DNA of 37,184 bases from Candidatus Muiribacteriota bacterium. GTDB lineage: Bacteria; Muiribacteriota; DAOVTB01. The notes beneath the pieces are model-generated. The model did no database searches. It had not been told where the DNA came from and saw nothing but the letters and a program-made list of their open reading frames with translations. Positions 17,513 to 24,150 of the stretch are shown in pieces; the first letter of the stretch is position 1, and each line of letters begins with the position of its first letter. The DNA lies in contig DAOVTB010000018.1 in assembly GCA_030633305.1 (NCBI GenBank), positions 1 to 37,184 of the forward strand. Direction: 5' to 3'. Both the position numbers and the translations under genes were made by a program.

Positions 17513-18112
17513 ATGAAAAAAGAATTACACGAAAAGCAAAAAGCAATATTTGAACTCCTCAAAAGAGGAGAGGAAGGGTTATCATTAAGAGACATTGCAA
17601 GAGAAGTAAACCTTTCATCTCCAAATACTGTACAGTATCATATCAGGCAGCTTGAAAAAAAAGGATATCTGAGACGAAACCCGGCTAATCCTTCAGATTA
17701 TATACTGCTTCAGGATCCTGTAAAAGATATAAGCTATGTGAATGTATACGGAACCGCGCGTTGTGGTTCTTCAGGTCTTCTGGTGCAGGAAAATGTTATT
17801 GAACGTGTTCCATTATCAACTAGAATGTTTGGTGTCACGGAACATGTGTTTTTGATAAAAGCCCGTGGTGATTCAATGGAACCATATGTATTTGAAAATG
17901 ATATGGCTCTGGTTTGCAGTCAATCGGTCGTTGAAAACGGAGAAGTTGCTGTAGTCGTATATAATGGCGAAGCAAAGATCAAAAAAGTGATCTTTGCCGG
18001 AAAACAGATAATATTGGAGTCATATAATCCGAAATATAGACCTCAGATAATTGGTGAGGATGATGAGTTTCACGTAGCAGGAAAGGTGAAAAGCATCATC
18101 AAATTCCTTTGA
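17513..18112 (+). CDS. lexA: LexA repressor (SOS regulator)
   Basis: This 199-aa protein has the normal LexA length. The N-terminal winged helix (1-66) has the recognition-helix region SPNTVQYHIRQLEKKGYLRR, aligned with the E. coli SPNAAEEHLKALARKG. The C-terminal S24 peptidase domain has the catalytic Ser121 (GDSMEP) and Lys157 (AKIKKV). The autocleavage bond falls at Cys84-Gly85 (TARCGSSG), the same position as the Ala84-Gly85 bond of E. coli LexA but with Cys as in E. coli UmuD. It should repress SOS genes and cleave itself with RecA-ssDNA. The ATG is the only sensible start and is probably leaderless. Palindrome P2 follows the stop directly; umuD and umuC lie 0.6 kb downstream. Confidence 0.95.
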   Translation: MKKELHEKQKAIFELLKRGEEGLSLRDIAREVNLSSPNTVQYHIRQLEKKGYLRRNPANPSDYILLQDPVKDISYVNVYGTARCGSSGLLVQENVIERVPLSTRMFGVTEHVFLIKARGDSMEPYVFENDMALVCSQSVVENGEVAVVVYNGEAKIKKVIFAGKQIILESYNPKYRPQIIGEDDEFHVAGKVKSIIKFL

Positions 18113-18238
18113 TCTGAGCATTTGACGAGCGAATCTTGAATTTTTTCACATTATTTAAAAGCTCAAAATACAGAAGAGTATTCCTCGCTTTGAAATAATG
18201 CGAAAAAATCCAACCTTCATCTCGTCAAATGCCCAGAT
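18112..18238 (+). repeat. Long palindromic element P2 (divergent copy)
   Basis: A 127-nt palindrome beginning at the last base of the lexA stop. The outer arms CTGAGCATTTGACGAG and CTCGTCAAATGCCCAG differ completely from P1 and P3 between the CTG and CAG ends, yet pair at 15 of 16 positions. The apical helix is AATAC-AGAAGA-GTATT rather than CGCAC/GTGCG, again fully compensated. The internal loops are unchanged: C opposite AT, TC opposite CC, A opposite C, TCAA opposite CCTC. This copy gives the covariation evidence for the family. Confidence 0.88.
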
Positions 18239-18303
18239 AGTATGAGATAAAATAAAAAAATACAAAGATAGGGCAGGTTAAAGAAAAGAATAAAAATATA
18301 AAA

Positions 18304-18363
18304 GGGGTAAGATGGACTTTAATTTTCTTTGATGTTCAAAAAAATTCACAGTCCCCTGACCCC
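18304..18363 (+). repeat. 60-nt imperfect palindrome
   Basis: The left arm (GGGGTAAGATGGACTTTAAT at its start) and the right arm (ending AATTCACAGTCCCCTGACCCC, about 21 nt from 18343) form a stem of about 27 pairs with several mismatches. The ends are GGGGT and ACCCC. There is no coding content. It is most likely a small palindromic mobile or REP-like remnant in the lexA-umuD gap. Confidence 0.6.
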
Positions 18364-18463
18364 AACGCCAGATTTGAAAGATCATCCAAAATATATAAAA
18401 TGGTGTGATACAAATATTTAAAGCACAGAAATGATATATAGATGGGATCACAATATTAGTACC

Positions 18464-18512
18464 GGTGCCTGTGTCTCTCGTTGGACTCGTACCCCATACG
18501 AGACCTGGCACC
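18464..18512 (+). repeat. Hairpin pair within the lexA-umuD gap
   Basis: Outer inverted repeat GGTGCC (18464-18469) with GGCACC (18507-18512); inner inverted repeat CTCGTA (18486-18491) with TACGAG (18497-18502). The surrounding 18364-18625 has no gene I can support; a 63-codon ORF here shows no protein-like features. Confidence 0.5.
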
Positions 18513-18625
18513 ATATACGCATATTAAGTCCACGAAAGTGCTTCGCCATGAAGTGGTTGACCCCTAAAAAAATAGAGCGTTTACACACCATTATGCCAGA
18601 AGTAATTAAACAAAAAGATTAAATC

Positions 18626-18652
18626 GTAGGGGTAACATATGCCTGCCCCTAT
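18626..18652 (+). repeat. Short hairpin repeat, degenerate copy S3
   Basis: GTAGGGGTAACATATG then CCTGCCCCTAT. The right arm and the GTAGGGG start match the S family, but the left inner arm (TAAC in place of CAGG) no longer pairs. It is read as a decayed copy. Confidence 0.45.
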
Positions 18653-18690
18653 TAAAAAAAAGTTGGCATGAAAGATACAAAAAACACTGT

Positions 18691-18712
18691 GGGCCGGTCT
18701 ATGTGCCGGCCC
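18691..18712 (+). repeat. Short hairpin repeat, copy S4 (loop TCTATGTG)
   Basis: GGGCCGG, loop TCTATGTG, CCGGCCC: a perfect 7-bp stem with an 8-nt loop ending TGTG, like S1 and S2 but with a different, compensated stem. It ends 19 nt before the umuD ATG and so would lie in its 5' leader if transcribed from upstream. Confidence 0.7.
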
Positions 18713-18731
18713 GAGAGTAAGAGAAAATTCT

Positions 18732-19190
18732 ATGAATAAATTATTGACTGTGATGGGATTAGTAAATTCCAATGCAAATACCCAATATAATATTCCATTT
18801 TATGAAACTGGTGTTTCGGCAGGATTTCCATCACCTGCTGCAGATTATATGGAATCTAATCTGGATTTAAATGAATACCTGATAGAACATCCGGCAGCAA
18901 CGTATTTCGTCAGAGTCGAAGGTGACTCTATGAAAAACGCAGGAATTACCACTGGAGATATTCTAATAGTAGATAGAGCTTTGCCAGTTGGAAATAATAG
19001 TATTGTTGTTGCGTCTATTGATAATGAACTTACTGTAAAGCGTATAGAAAAGGTTGATAACAAGATTTTCCTTGTTCCGTCCAATCCTGCTTATCCCGTT
19101 ATTGAAGTTATAGAAGGCATGGAGATGAATATATGGGGAGTAGTAACATACGTGATTCACTCATGCACAAAAAACAATTTGCACTTGTAG
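18732..19190 (+). CDS. umuD: UmuD, SOS mutagenesis protein (S24 peptidase)
   Basis: This 152-aa protein is very close to the E. coli UmuD pattern: AGFPSPAADYMESNLDLNEY, then HPAATYFVRVEGDSM and ELTVKRIEK. The self-cleavage bond is Ala30-Gly31; catalytic residues are Ser66 and Lys103. UmuD' produced after RecA-stimulated cleavage joins UmuC to make translesion polymerase V. Only a weak AAGAGA precedes the ATG. It overlaps umuC by 58 nt, so the two are co-translated. No promoter or LexA box is obvious; read-through from lexA across palindromes is possible. Confidence 0.95.
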   Translation: MNKLLTVMGLVNSNANTQYNIPFYETGVSAGFPSPAADYMESNLDLNEYLIEHPAATYFVRVEGDSMKNAGITTGDILIVDRALPVGNNSIVVASIDNELTVKRIEKVDNKIFLVPSNPAYPVIEVIEGMEMNIWGVVTYVIHSCTKNNLHL

Positions 19191-20458
19191 ACTGTAACAA
19201 TTTTTATGCCTCATGCGAAAGGGTATTTAATCCTGCGCTTGAAAATAAGCCTATCGTGGTACTTTCGAATAATGATGGTTGTATTGTTGCTAGGTCCAGA
19301 GAAGCTAAAAGAATTGGGATTCCAATGGCATCACCTGTTTTTAAATGTGAAACTTTGATCAGAAAATACGGAGTCCATGTTTTTTCCTCCAATTACGCAT
19401 TATATGGCGATATGTCCAGAAGGGTTATGGATATTCTTTCTGAAATGGCTCCAGTTGTTGAAATATACTCAATAGATGAAGCCTTTCTTGATCTGACAGG
19501 ATTTTCAGAAATTGATCTGGACAAATTTTCCATTATGATAAGAAAAAAGATTAGAAAATGGACCGGAATTCCTGTTTCAGTCGGAATTGGGCCGACAAAA
19601 ACATTGGCTAAAATAGCGAATCATGTAGCTAAAAAAAATCCAAGTTTGAAAGGAGTTTTCAATATAACGGATCATCCTGCTACTGAGAAAATACTTGATC
19701 AAATCAAGGTAGATGATATATGGGGAATAGGTAGAAAATATGCCTATTTTCTCAATAGACATTGTATTTATACTGCTTTGCAGTTGCGTTTTGCATCTTT
19801 AGAATGGGTAAGGAAAAACATGAAGATAAACGGTCTTAGAACTGTTTCTGAACTTCAGGGAATTTCCTGTATTCCAATGGATAACATGCCATTGCCAAAA
19901 AAAGGAATAACTTCATCCCGTTCCTTTGGTGTGCCTGTAAAAAGATATGATGACCTCAGGGAAGCACTTTCTTCATATGTTGTTTTAGCCGCTGAAAAAC
20001 TTCGTCTTCAGAAGTCTGTAACATCAGCTGTATATGTGTTTGTAACAACAAATAGATTCAAGAAAAAAGATCCACAGTATTCAAACAGTTTCACTGCGTT
20101 GCTTTCTGTACCAACTTCATTTACTCCCAAATTGATTAAATGTGCGTGTGAATGCCTGAAAAAAATATACAGGTCGGGATATTCGTATAAAAAAACAGGG
20201 GTTATATTTACTGAAATAGTTCCAGAAAGCAGTATACAGCAAAGTTTGTTTGATACAGATCAGAATGATTTGAAAAGTCGTAATCTGATGAAAGCAGTCG
20301 ACAGGATAAATGCTAGACTTGGAAAAGAAACGCTTCGTTATGCTGCGACTGGAATAAACCGGATCTGGAAAATGAAGCGAGAACTATGTTCCCCAAGGTA
20401 TACAACATGTTGGCACGAACTCCCAAAAGTTTCTGCGTCCTCAATGGGCGAATCTTGA
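19133..20458 (+). CDS. umuC: UmuC, Y-family DNA polymerase V catalytic subunit
   Basis: This 441-aa Y-family polymerase has the palm motifs FALVDCNNFYASCE (Asp20) and YSIDEAFLDLTG (Asp115, Glu116), then the little-finger and UmuC C-terminal regions ending in CSPRYTTCWHELPKVSA, the normal family terminus. The start at 19133 is favoured by GGAG 8 nt upstream and overlaps umuD by 58 nt; a Met at 19163 just before FALVDC is an alternative without a Shine-Dalgarno. The last nine codons, including SSMGES and the stop, are inside palindrome P3, so the element has replaced the native end of the gene. Works with UmuD' in error-prone lesion bypass. Confidence 0.95.
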   Translation: MGSSNIRDSLMHKKQFALVDCNNFYASCERVFNPALENKPIVVLSNNDGCIVARSREAKRIGIPMASPVFKCETLIRKYGVHVFSSNYALYGDMSRRVMDILSEMAPVVEIYSIDEAFLDLTGFSEIDLDKFSIMIRKKIRKWTGIPVSVGIGPTKTLAKIANHVAKKNPSLKGVFNITDHPATEKILDQIKVDDIWGIGRKYAYFLNRHCIYTALQLRFASLEWVRKNMKINGLRTVSELQGISCIPMDNMPLPKKGITSSRSFGVPVKRYDDLREALSSYVVLAAEKLRLQKSVTSAVYVFVTTNRFKKKDPQYSNSFTALLSVPTSFTPKLIKCACECLKKIYRSGYSYKKTGVIFTEIVPESSIQQSLFDTDQNDLKSRNLMKAVDRINARLGKETLRYAATGINRIWKMKRELCSPRYTTCWHELPKVSASSMGES

Positions 20459-20559
20459 AATTTTCAGCATCTGTTTAAACCTCAACGCACAAAAGAGTGC
20501 GCCTCGGTTTACCCAGATGATGAAAATTCCAACCTTCATCCCATTGAGAACGCAGAAAC
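20429..20559 (+). repeat. Long palindromic element P3 (overlaps the umuC end)
   Basis: A 131-nt palindrome. The outer arms GTTTCTGCGT and ACGCAGAAAC pair perfectly, then CTCAATGGG with CCCATTGAG. The internal loops (C opposite AT, TC opposite CC, A opposite C, TCAA opposite CCTC) match P1 and P2. The apical hairpin is CGCAC-AAAAGA-GTGCG. The umuC stop TGA (20456-20458) lies inside the left arm. The orientation relative to the upstream gene is the same as in P1 and P2. No T-tract follows. Confidence 0.87.
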
Positions 20560-20607
20560 AGTCGTGAGAGAGAGAATACAAAAAAAAATATAAATTTTTT
20601 GAAATAC

Positions 20608-20640
20608 TGTAGGGACAGGCCCCTGTGCCTGTCCGATACA
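20608..20640 (+). repeat. Short hairpin repeat, copy S2 (loop CCCCTGTG)
   Basis: TGTAGGGACAGG, loop CCCCTGTG, CCTGTCC then GATACA. GGACAGG pairs perfectly with CCTGTCC, with TGTA/TACA ends. Like S1 it lies a short way upstream of a gene start, here about 34 nt before the -35 box of the peptidase promoter. Confidence 0.75.
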
Positions 20641-20673
20641 AAATTCCAAATACAAAATACTAAGTGTCACACG

Positions 20674-20701
20674 TTGACAATACAGTATATCTCCGTATAA
20701 T
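20674..20701 (+). promoter_or_regulatory. Predicted promoter of the clostripain-family gene
   Basis: Perfect -35 TTGACA (20674-20679), 16-nt spacer, perfect -10 TATAAT (20696-20701), 36 nt before the ATG, which has a full AGGAGGA Shine-Dalgarno. One of the strongest promoters in the window. Confidence 0.7.
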
Positions 20702-20737
20702 TAGAATACTATATATAAAGATTATTTAGGAGGAAGT

Positions 20738-23700
20738 ATGTCGAAGAAAATTTTAGTGGTTTTATTGTTCATTTTAATAGCTATACCTGTATTTGCCGTT
20801 ACTGCACCAGCAGAAAATTCAAACATATCCATATTCAAAGCTTATGAGGGGATGCAGCAGAGGGCGATTGCTTTAAATGCCATGATGGCTGATGAAAATC
20901 TCAAAAAGAAGCTTGATGCAAAGATTGATGCTCTTATCAAGGATAAAAACTTCAGTGGTTATTACTATCTGGTTCATTCCTCAGATAATCGGGCAAAGAA
21001 ATGCAAGCAGCTTGAACAGGACTACGTTAATGAGGCCGCTCGTGAAGGTTTAACAGGAAATTTTTCAAAGATTTCAGTTCTTCAGGCATATATGAAAAAA
21101 TCACCTAATGGAGCTTTTATGGGATCATTCATTAAGGTTCTTGTTGATAGATTTACGTATGATACTAAAACAGCAGAACCTGCCATTGCTGAAAAACTTA
21201 AAGCACAGCTTGTAATACTGAGAAAACTCAGGCAGAAATGGAATGTAATGAAAAATAAAAATGTCATATCAAAAATTCTCATGGTAAAGATCAATCTTCC
21301 ATTTGAAGAATTTATGGCATGGTTTGAAGAAGATATCAATGTTTCTGTTTCAGATAAAAACCAGATTGGAAATGCCAATCATGATGTGAAAGTCGATCTT
21401 AACAAAGCAACTTCTGTTCAGTTGAATGCTTTGCCAGGTTTTACAAAACCACTTGCAACACATATAAATGCATTTACGAAAAAGTATGGTGGCTTTAATA
21501 CATATATGGATTTTGCAAACATAGTATTTAGCTTCTATATGAAAAATAATGTAGAAAAACAGGCTGCATTGAAAAAGACTTTTGGTCTGATTGATGAAAT
21601 TAAACCACTTACATATCTTTCGGAACTTACAATGTATAAAAAGAAGTGGACCTGTATGATCTTTATTAATGCAGATAATGATCTTGAACGTTTCGGTCTT
21701 GATGATATCAATGAAATGGAAAAAGTTGGGTCAAACAGTGACGTAAATATTGTTGTCCAGATTGATAGGCATAAAGATGTTGTAAATGATAAGAGAAACG
21801 ATATTTATTCAGTGAATGATGGTAACTGGAATGGTACCAGAAGATATTATATCGAAAAAGATAATAATGATCAGAGTATTGGCTCTGAACTTAAGGTTAA
21901 ACTTGGTGAAACAGATGCAGGATCTATCCAGTCAATGATTGAATTTATGCGCTGGGGTGTGAAGTCCTATCCTGCGGAAAGATACTACACGATTATATGG
22001 AATCACGGAGCTGGTTTACATGGGATTTCCAATGATGCACAATCAGGAAATAAAATGACTGCTGCTTCACTTAGGAAACTTACCCGTATAGGATCAGAAT
22101 TGATGGGAAAAAAGATGGATATTCTTCAATTTGACGCCTGTCTTATGGGAACTATTGAAATTGCGAGTCAAATAAAAGCTTATGTAGATGTGATGATTGG
22201 TTCAGAAGAACTCGAACCAGGTCAGGGACTATGCTATACAGATGTTTTAAACGTCCTGACAGGTAAACCTGATATTTCTACAGATGAATTCAGTCGTCTG
22301 ATTGTTCAGCTCTATACAAGATCTTATGCCAAAGATGGAAGTCAGTACTACAATAGTACACGTTCTGTTACTTTATCAGCAATTAAACTTGAAAGACTTG
22401 ATAATCTTATTCAGCCACTCAATAATCTGGCAAATACACTTATGGATAATTTTAATGATTTTGTTCAATCTGTTCAAAAGGATTTCAGATTCAAATGTCG
22501 GACTTATGGAACTGATATGTTTGATATGATAGATCTTACATTGTTTCTCTCATCAAGAACAGGAAACAGTGCAATAAGCAGGGCTGCACAGGATGTAATT
22601 GATGCATATGGTTATCCGATTCATCAGAGAAAGCGTGTTAAACAGTTTGATGGTCCCGTGAGGATAATTGCTCCGAAAGGTTCAGTAGTTCGTTGGGGAA
22701 TAAATGGATTTTATAAACCAGATGAAAATTTCAAACTCCCAGCTGGAACAAATGTTGAAGGTGATTTTGCATTGACTACAATAAGCGAAAAAGGTGATGA
22801 TGGAAAATTTGGAATGTTCCTGACTGATCTTCCAGATTATGTTACATATATTTACTATCAGATCAAGACACCTGGTAGAAAAATATTTAATAAAGTCAAA
22901 GTAGCTTCAAGAAAAGATTTTTTCTTTACTTTTGCATTTCCGGCAACTTCTCCGATTCTTGCTGAAGGTCATACTGCTGGAATGGAATTTTCATATGGAC
23001 TTTCAATCAATTTTGGAATTGAAGATTATCCACTTAAAAAGTATAAAAGACTTGAATTTGCGAAGGACTCTACCTGGGATGAATTACTCGGGTTTAAAGG
23101 GCAGTTTGAAAAACGCTCAAATGTTCTGATTGTTGCCGATTGTGGTAATGAATATCGTAATGACCTTCATCTGAAATATTATCAGGAAATGCTCAAAGGT
23201 GTTGAATATGATGTATTCAATTCAAGGTATTATGGCCGTTTGACTGAAGATATTATGAATGAGTATAAAGATGGAGTTATCATTGTATTCTGTGGTTATA
23301 ACAGTGATATGGGTACAATCACTGATGTAAAATACTCAAATTCAGGAAAACCTATAAAATCTAAGATGCATTTTTATAATCCATCTTCTCTTGTCCATTA
23401 TCTGGATAATGGTGGTCAATTATTACTTTCAGGTCACGATATGGAAAAAGATCCAGATGCGCAGACCTTGTTTAAAAAATGGCTTAGAATTGGTCATTTT
23501 GGAACTGAAAAAGAACCAAGTGCTAGATTAAAAGGTACTGATTCAACTGTTGGTACGAATGATATATCAATGCCTATGAAGAATATCAATAATAAATACC
23601 GTGTTCCTAAAGGGGCAAATTTAAAACAGCTTGGAAAAGAAGCAACTCCTATTTTTAAGTATGGAGATGGTGATGTTGCAGGTGTTCGTGTTGAAAGACA

Positions 23701-23800
23701 TGGATATAAAGCGGTATATCTCGGTTTTGAATTTGAATCTCTGTATAAAAAAGATCAGAAGGTTCTGGTAAAGAAATTCATCAATTATTTATTGAAATAG
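20738..23800 (+). CDS. Secreted clostripain-family (C11) cysteine peptidase with HhH and C-terminal GATase-like domains
   Basis: This 1020-aa protein has a signal peptide (about 4-20, ending VFA). A helical region is followed by a ComEA-like helix-hairpin-helix segment (about 218-262; VDLNKATSVQLNALPGF). Next is a Peptidase C11 domain (about 300-560) with the catalytic dyad His423 (WNHGAG) and Cys468 (FDACLMGT). A beta-rich spacer leads to a C-terminal alpha/beta domain (about 792-1020; NVLIVADCGNEY, GVIIVFCGYN, LDNGGQLLLSGHDME) of the type seen after secreted peptidases, resembling class I glutamine amidotransferase or ThuA folds. C11 enzymes cleave after Arg or Lys. It has its own promoter and Shine-Dalgarno, so it is probably well expressed. 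Confidence 0.88.
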   Translation: MSKKILVVLLFILIAIPVFAVTAPAENSNISIFKAYEGMQQRAIALNAMMADENLKKKLDAKIDALIKDKNFSGYYYLVHSSDNRAKKCKQLEQDYVNEAAREGLTGNFSKISVLQAYMKKSPNGAFMGSFIKVLVDRFTYDTKTAEPAIAEKLKAQLVILRKLRQKWNVMKNKNVISKILMVKINLPFEEFMAWFEEDINVSVSDKNQIGNANHDVKVDLNKATSVQLNALPGFTKPLATHINAFTKKYGGFNTYMDFANIVFSFYMKNNVEKQAALKKTFGLIDEIKPLTYLSELTMYKKKWTCMIFINADNDLERFGLDDINEMEKVGSNSDVNIVVQIDRHKDVVNDKRNDIYSVNDGNWNGTRRYYIEKDNNDQSIGSELKVKLGETDAGSIQSMIEFMRWGVKSYPAERYYTIIWNHGAGLHGISNDAQSGNKMTAASLRKLTRIGSELMGKKMDILQFDACLMGTIEIASQIKAYVDVMIGSEELEPGQGLCYTDVLNVLTGKPDISTDEFSRLIVQLYTRSYAKDGSQYYNSTRSVTLSAIKLERLDNLIQPLNNLANTLMDNFNDFVQSVQKDFRFKCRTYGTDMFDMIDLTLFLSSRTGNSAISRAAQDVIDAYGYPIHQRKRVKQFDGPVRIIAPKGSVVRWGINGFYKPDENFKLPAGTNVEGDFALTTISEKGDDGKFGMFLTDLPDYVTYIYYQIKTPGRKIFNKVKVASRKDFFFTFAFPATSPILAEGHTAGMEFSYGLSINFGIEDYPLKKYKRLEFAKDSTWDELLGFKGQFEKRSNVLIVADCGNEYRNDLHLKYYQEMLKGVEYDVFNSRYYGRLTEDIMNEYKDGVIIVFCGYNSDMGTITDVKYSNSGKPIKSKMHFYNPSSLVHYLDNGGQLLLSGHDMEKDPDAQTLFKKWLRIGHFGTEKEPSARLKGTDSTVGTNDISMPMKNINNKYRVPKGANLKQLGKEATPIFKYGDGDVAGVRVERHGYKAVYLGFEFESLYKKDQKVLVKKFINYLLK

Positions 23801-23810
23801 TTAAAAAAAT

Positions 23811-23836
23811 TACCACGAAGATCACGAAGAAAAAGA
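23811..23836 (+). repeat. CACGAAG-type repeat, copy B1
   Basis: TACCACGAAGATCACGAAG then AAAAAGA, the CACGAAG version of the 9-nt-rhythm repeats. It faces copy B2 at 24041 in inverted orientation across about 200 nt. Confidence 0.65.
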
Positions 23837-24040
23837 AAAGTTTTATGAACTTGACTTACTATAGTTATACTGTCTACCCTATAGGGCGCAGGCAGGGTGA
23901 CGAGTGGTTTGTTATATAGTCTGTCTAGTAGGTATTCCAATGTTAAAATAAAAAATAGGTTATTTCTGATAAAATTATTATTAAAATTTTATGTTTGTTA
24001 ATTGATCCTCTTTTTTTAATCTTTCATTATCTTGTTTTTT
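23837..24040. other. Gene-free segment between inverted B repeats
   Basis: The segment is about 204 nt and no ORF can be supported. It contains the 10-nt perfect palindrome CCCTATAGGG (23878-23887) and a GC-richer patch (GGGCGCAGGCAGGGTGACGAG) that differs from the AT-rich surroundings. The rest is AT-rich and featureless. It fills most of the gap between the peptidase and the DUF3592 gene. Confidence 0.4.
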
Positions 24041-24070
24041 TCCTTCGTATTCTTCGTGCCCTTCGTTGTA
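24041..24070 (-). repeat. CACGAAG-type repeat, copy B2
   Basis: On the minus strand: TACAACGAAGGGCACGAAG then AATACGAAGGA. Inverted relative to B1. Confidence 0.65.
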
Positions 24071-24095
24071 AAATTTTCTTATTTCTTATTTTTTA

Positions 24096-24124
24096 TTACC
24101 ATCATGGTAAACTATAGATAATAT
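24096..24124 (+). promoter_or_regulatory. Perfect dyad overlapping a predicted promoter
   Basis: TTACCAT-C-ATGGTAA (24096-24110) is a perfect 7+1+7 palindrome, the size of a small repressor operator. It overlaps a weak -35 (TTACCA, 24096-24101), with -10 TAATAT at 24119-24124 after 17 nt. The DUF3592 gene starts 26 nt downstream. Regulation by a dimeric repressor is inferred. Confidence 0.45.
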
Positions 24125-24150
24125 AAATTTCAATGATTGGAGAATAGGCA

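Noticed and set aside
18112-18238. Long palindromes as integron attC sites
   Set aside because: No R/L box core sequences (RYYYAAC, GTTRRRY) at the arm ends, no integrase, and the genes between them are a normal SOS block rather than cassettes.
18431-18622. 63-codon ORF in the lexA-umuD gap
   Set aside because: It is laid over hairpin repeats, has no Shine-Dalgarno, and its peptide shows no domain or signal features.
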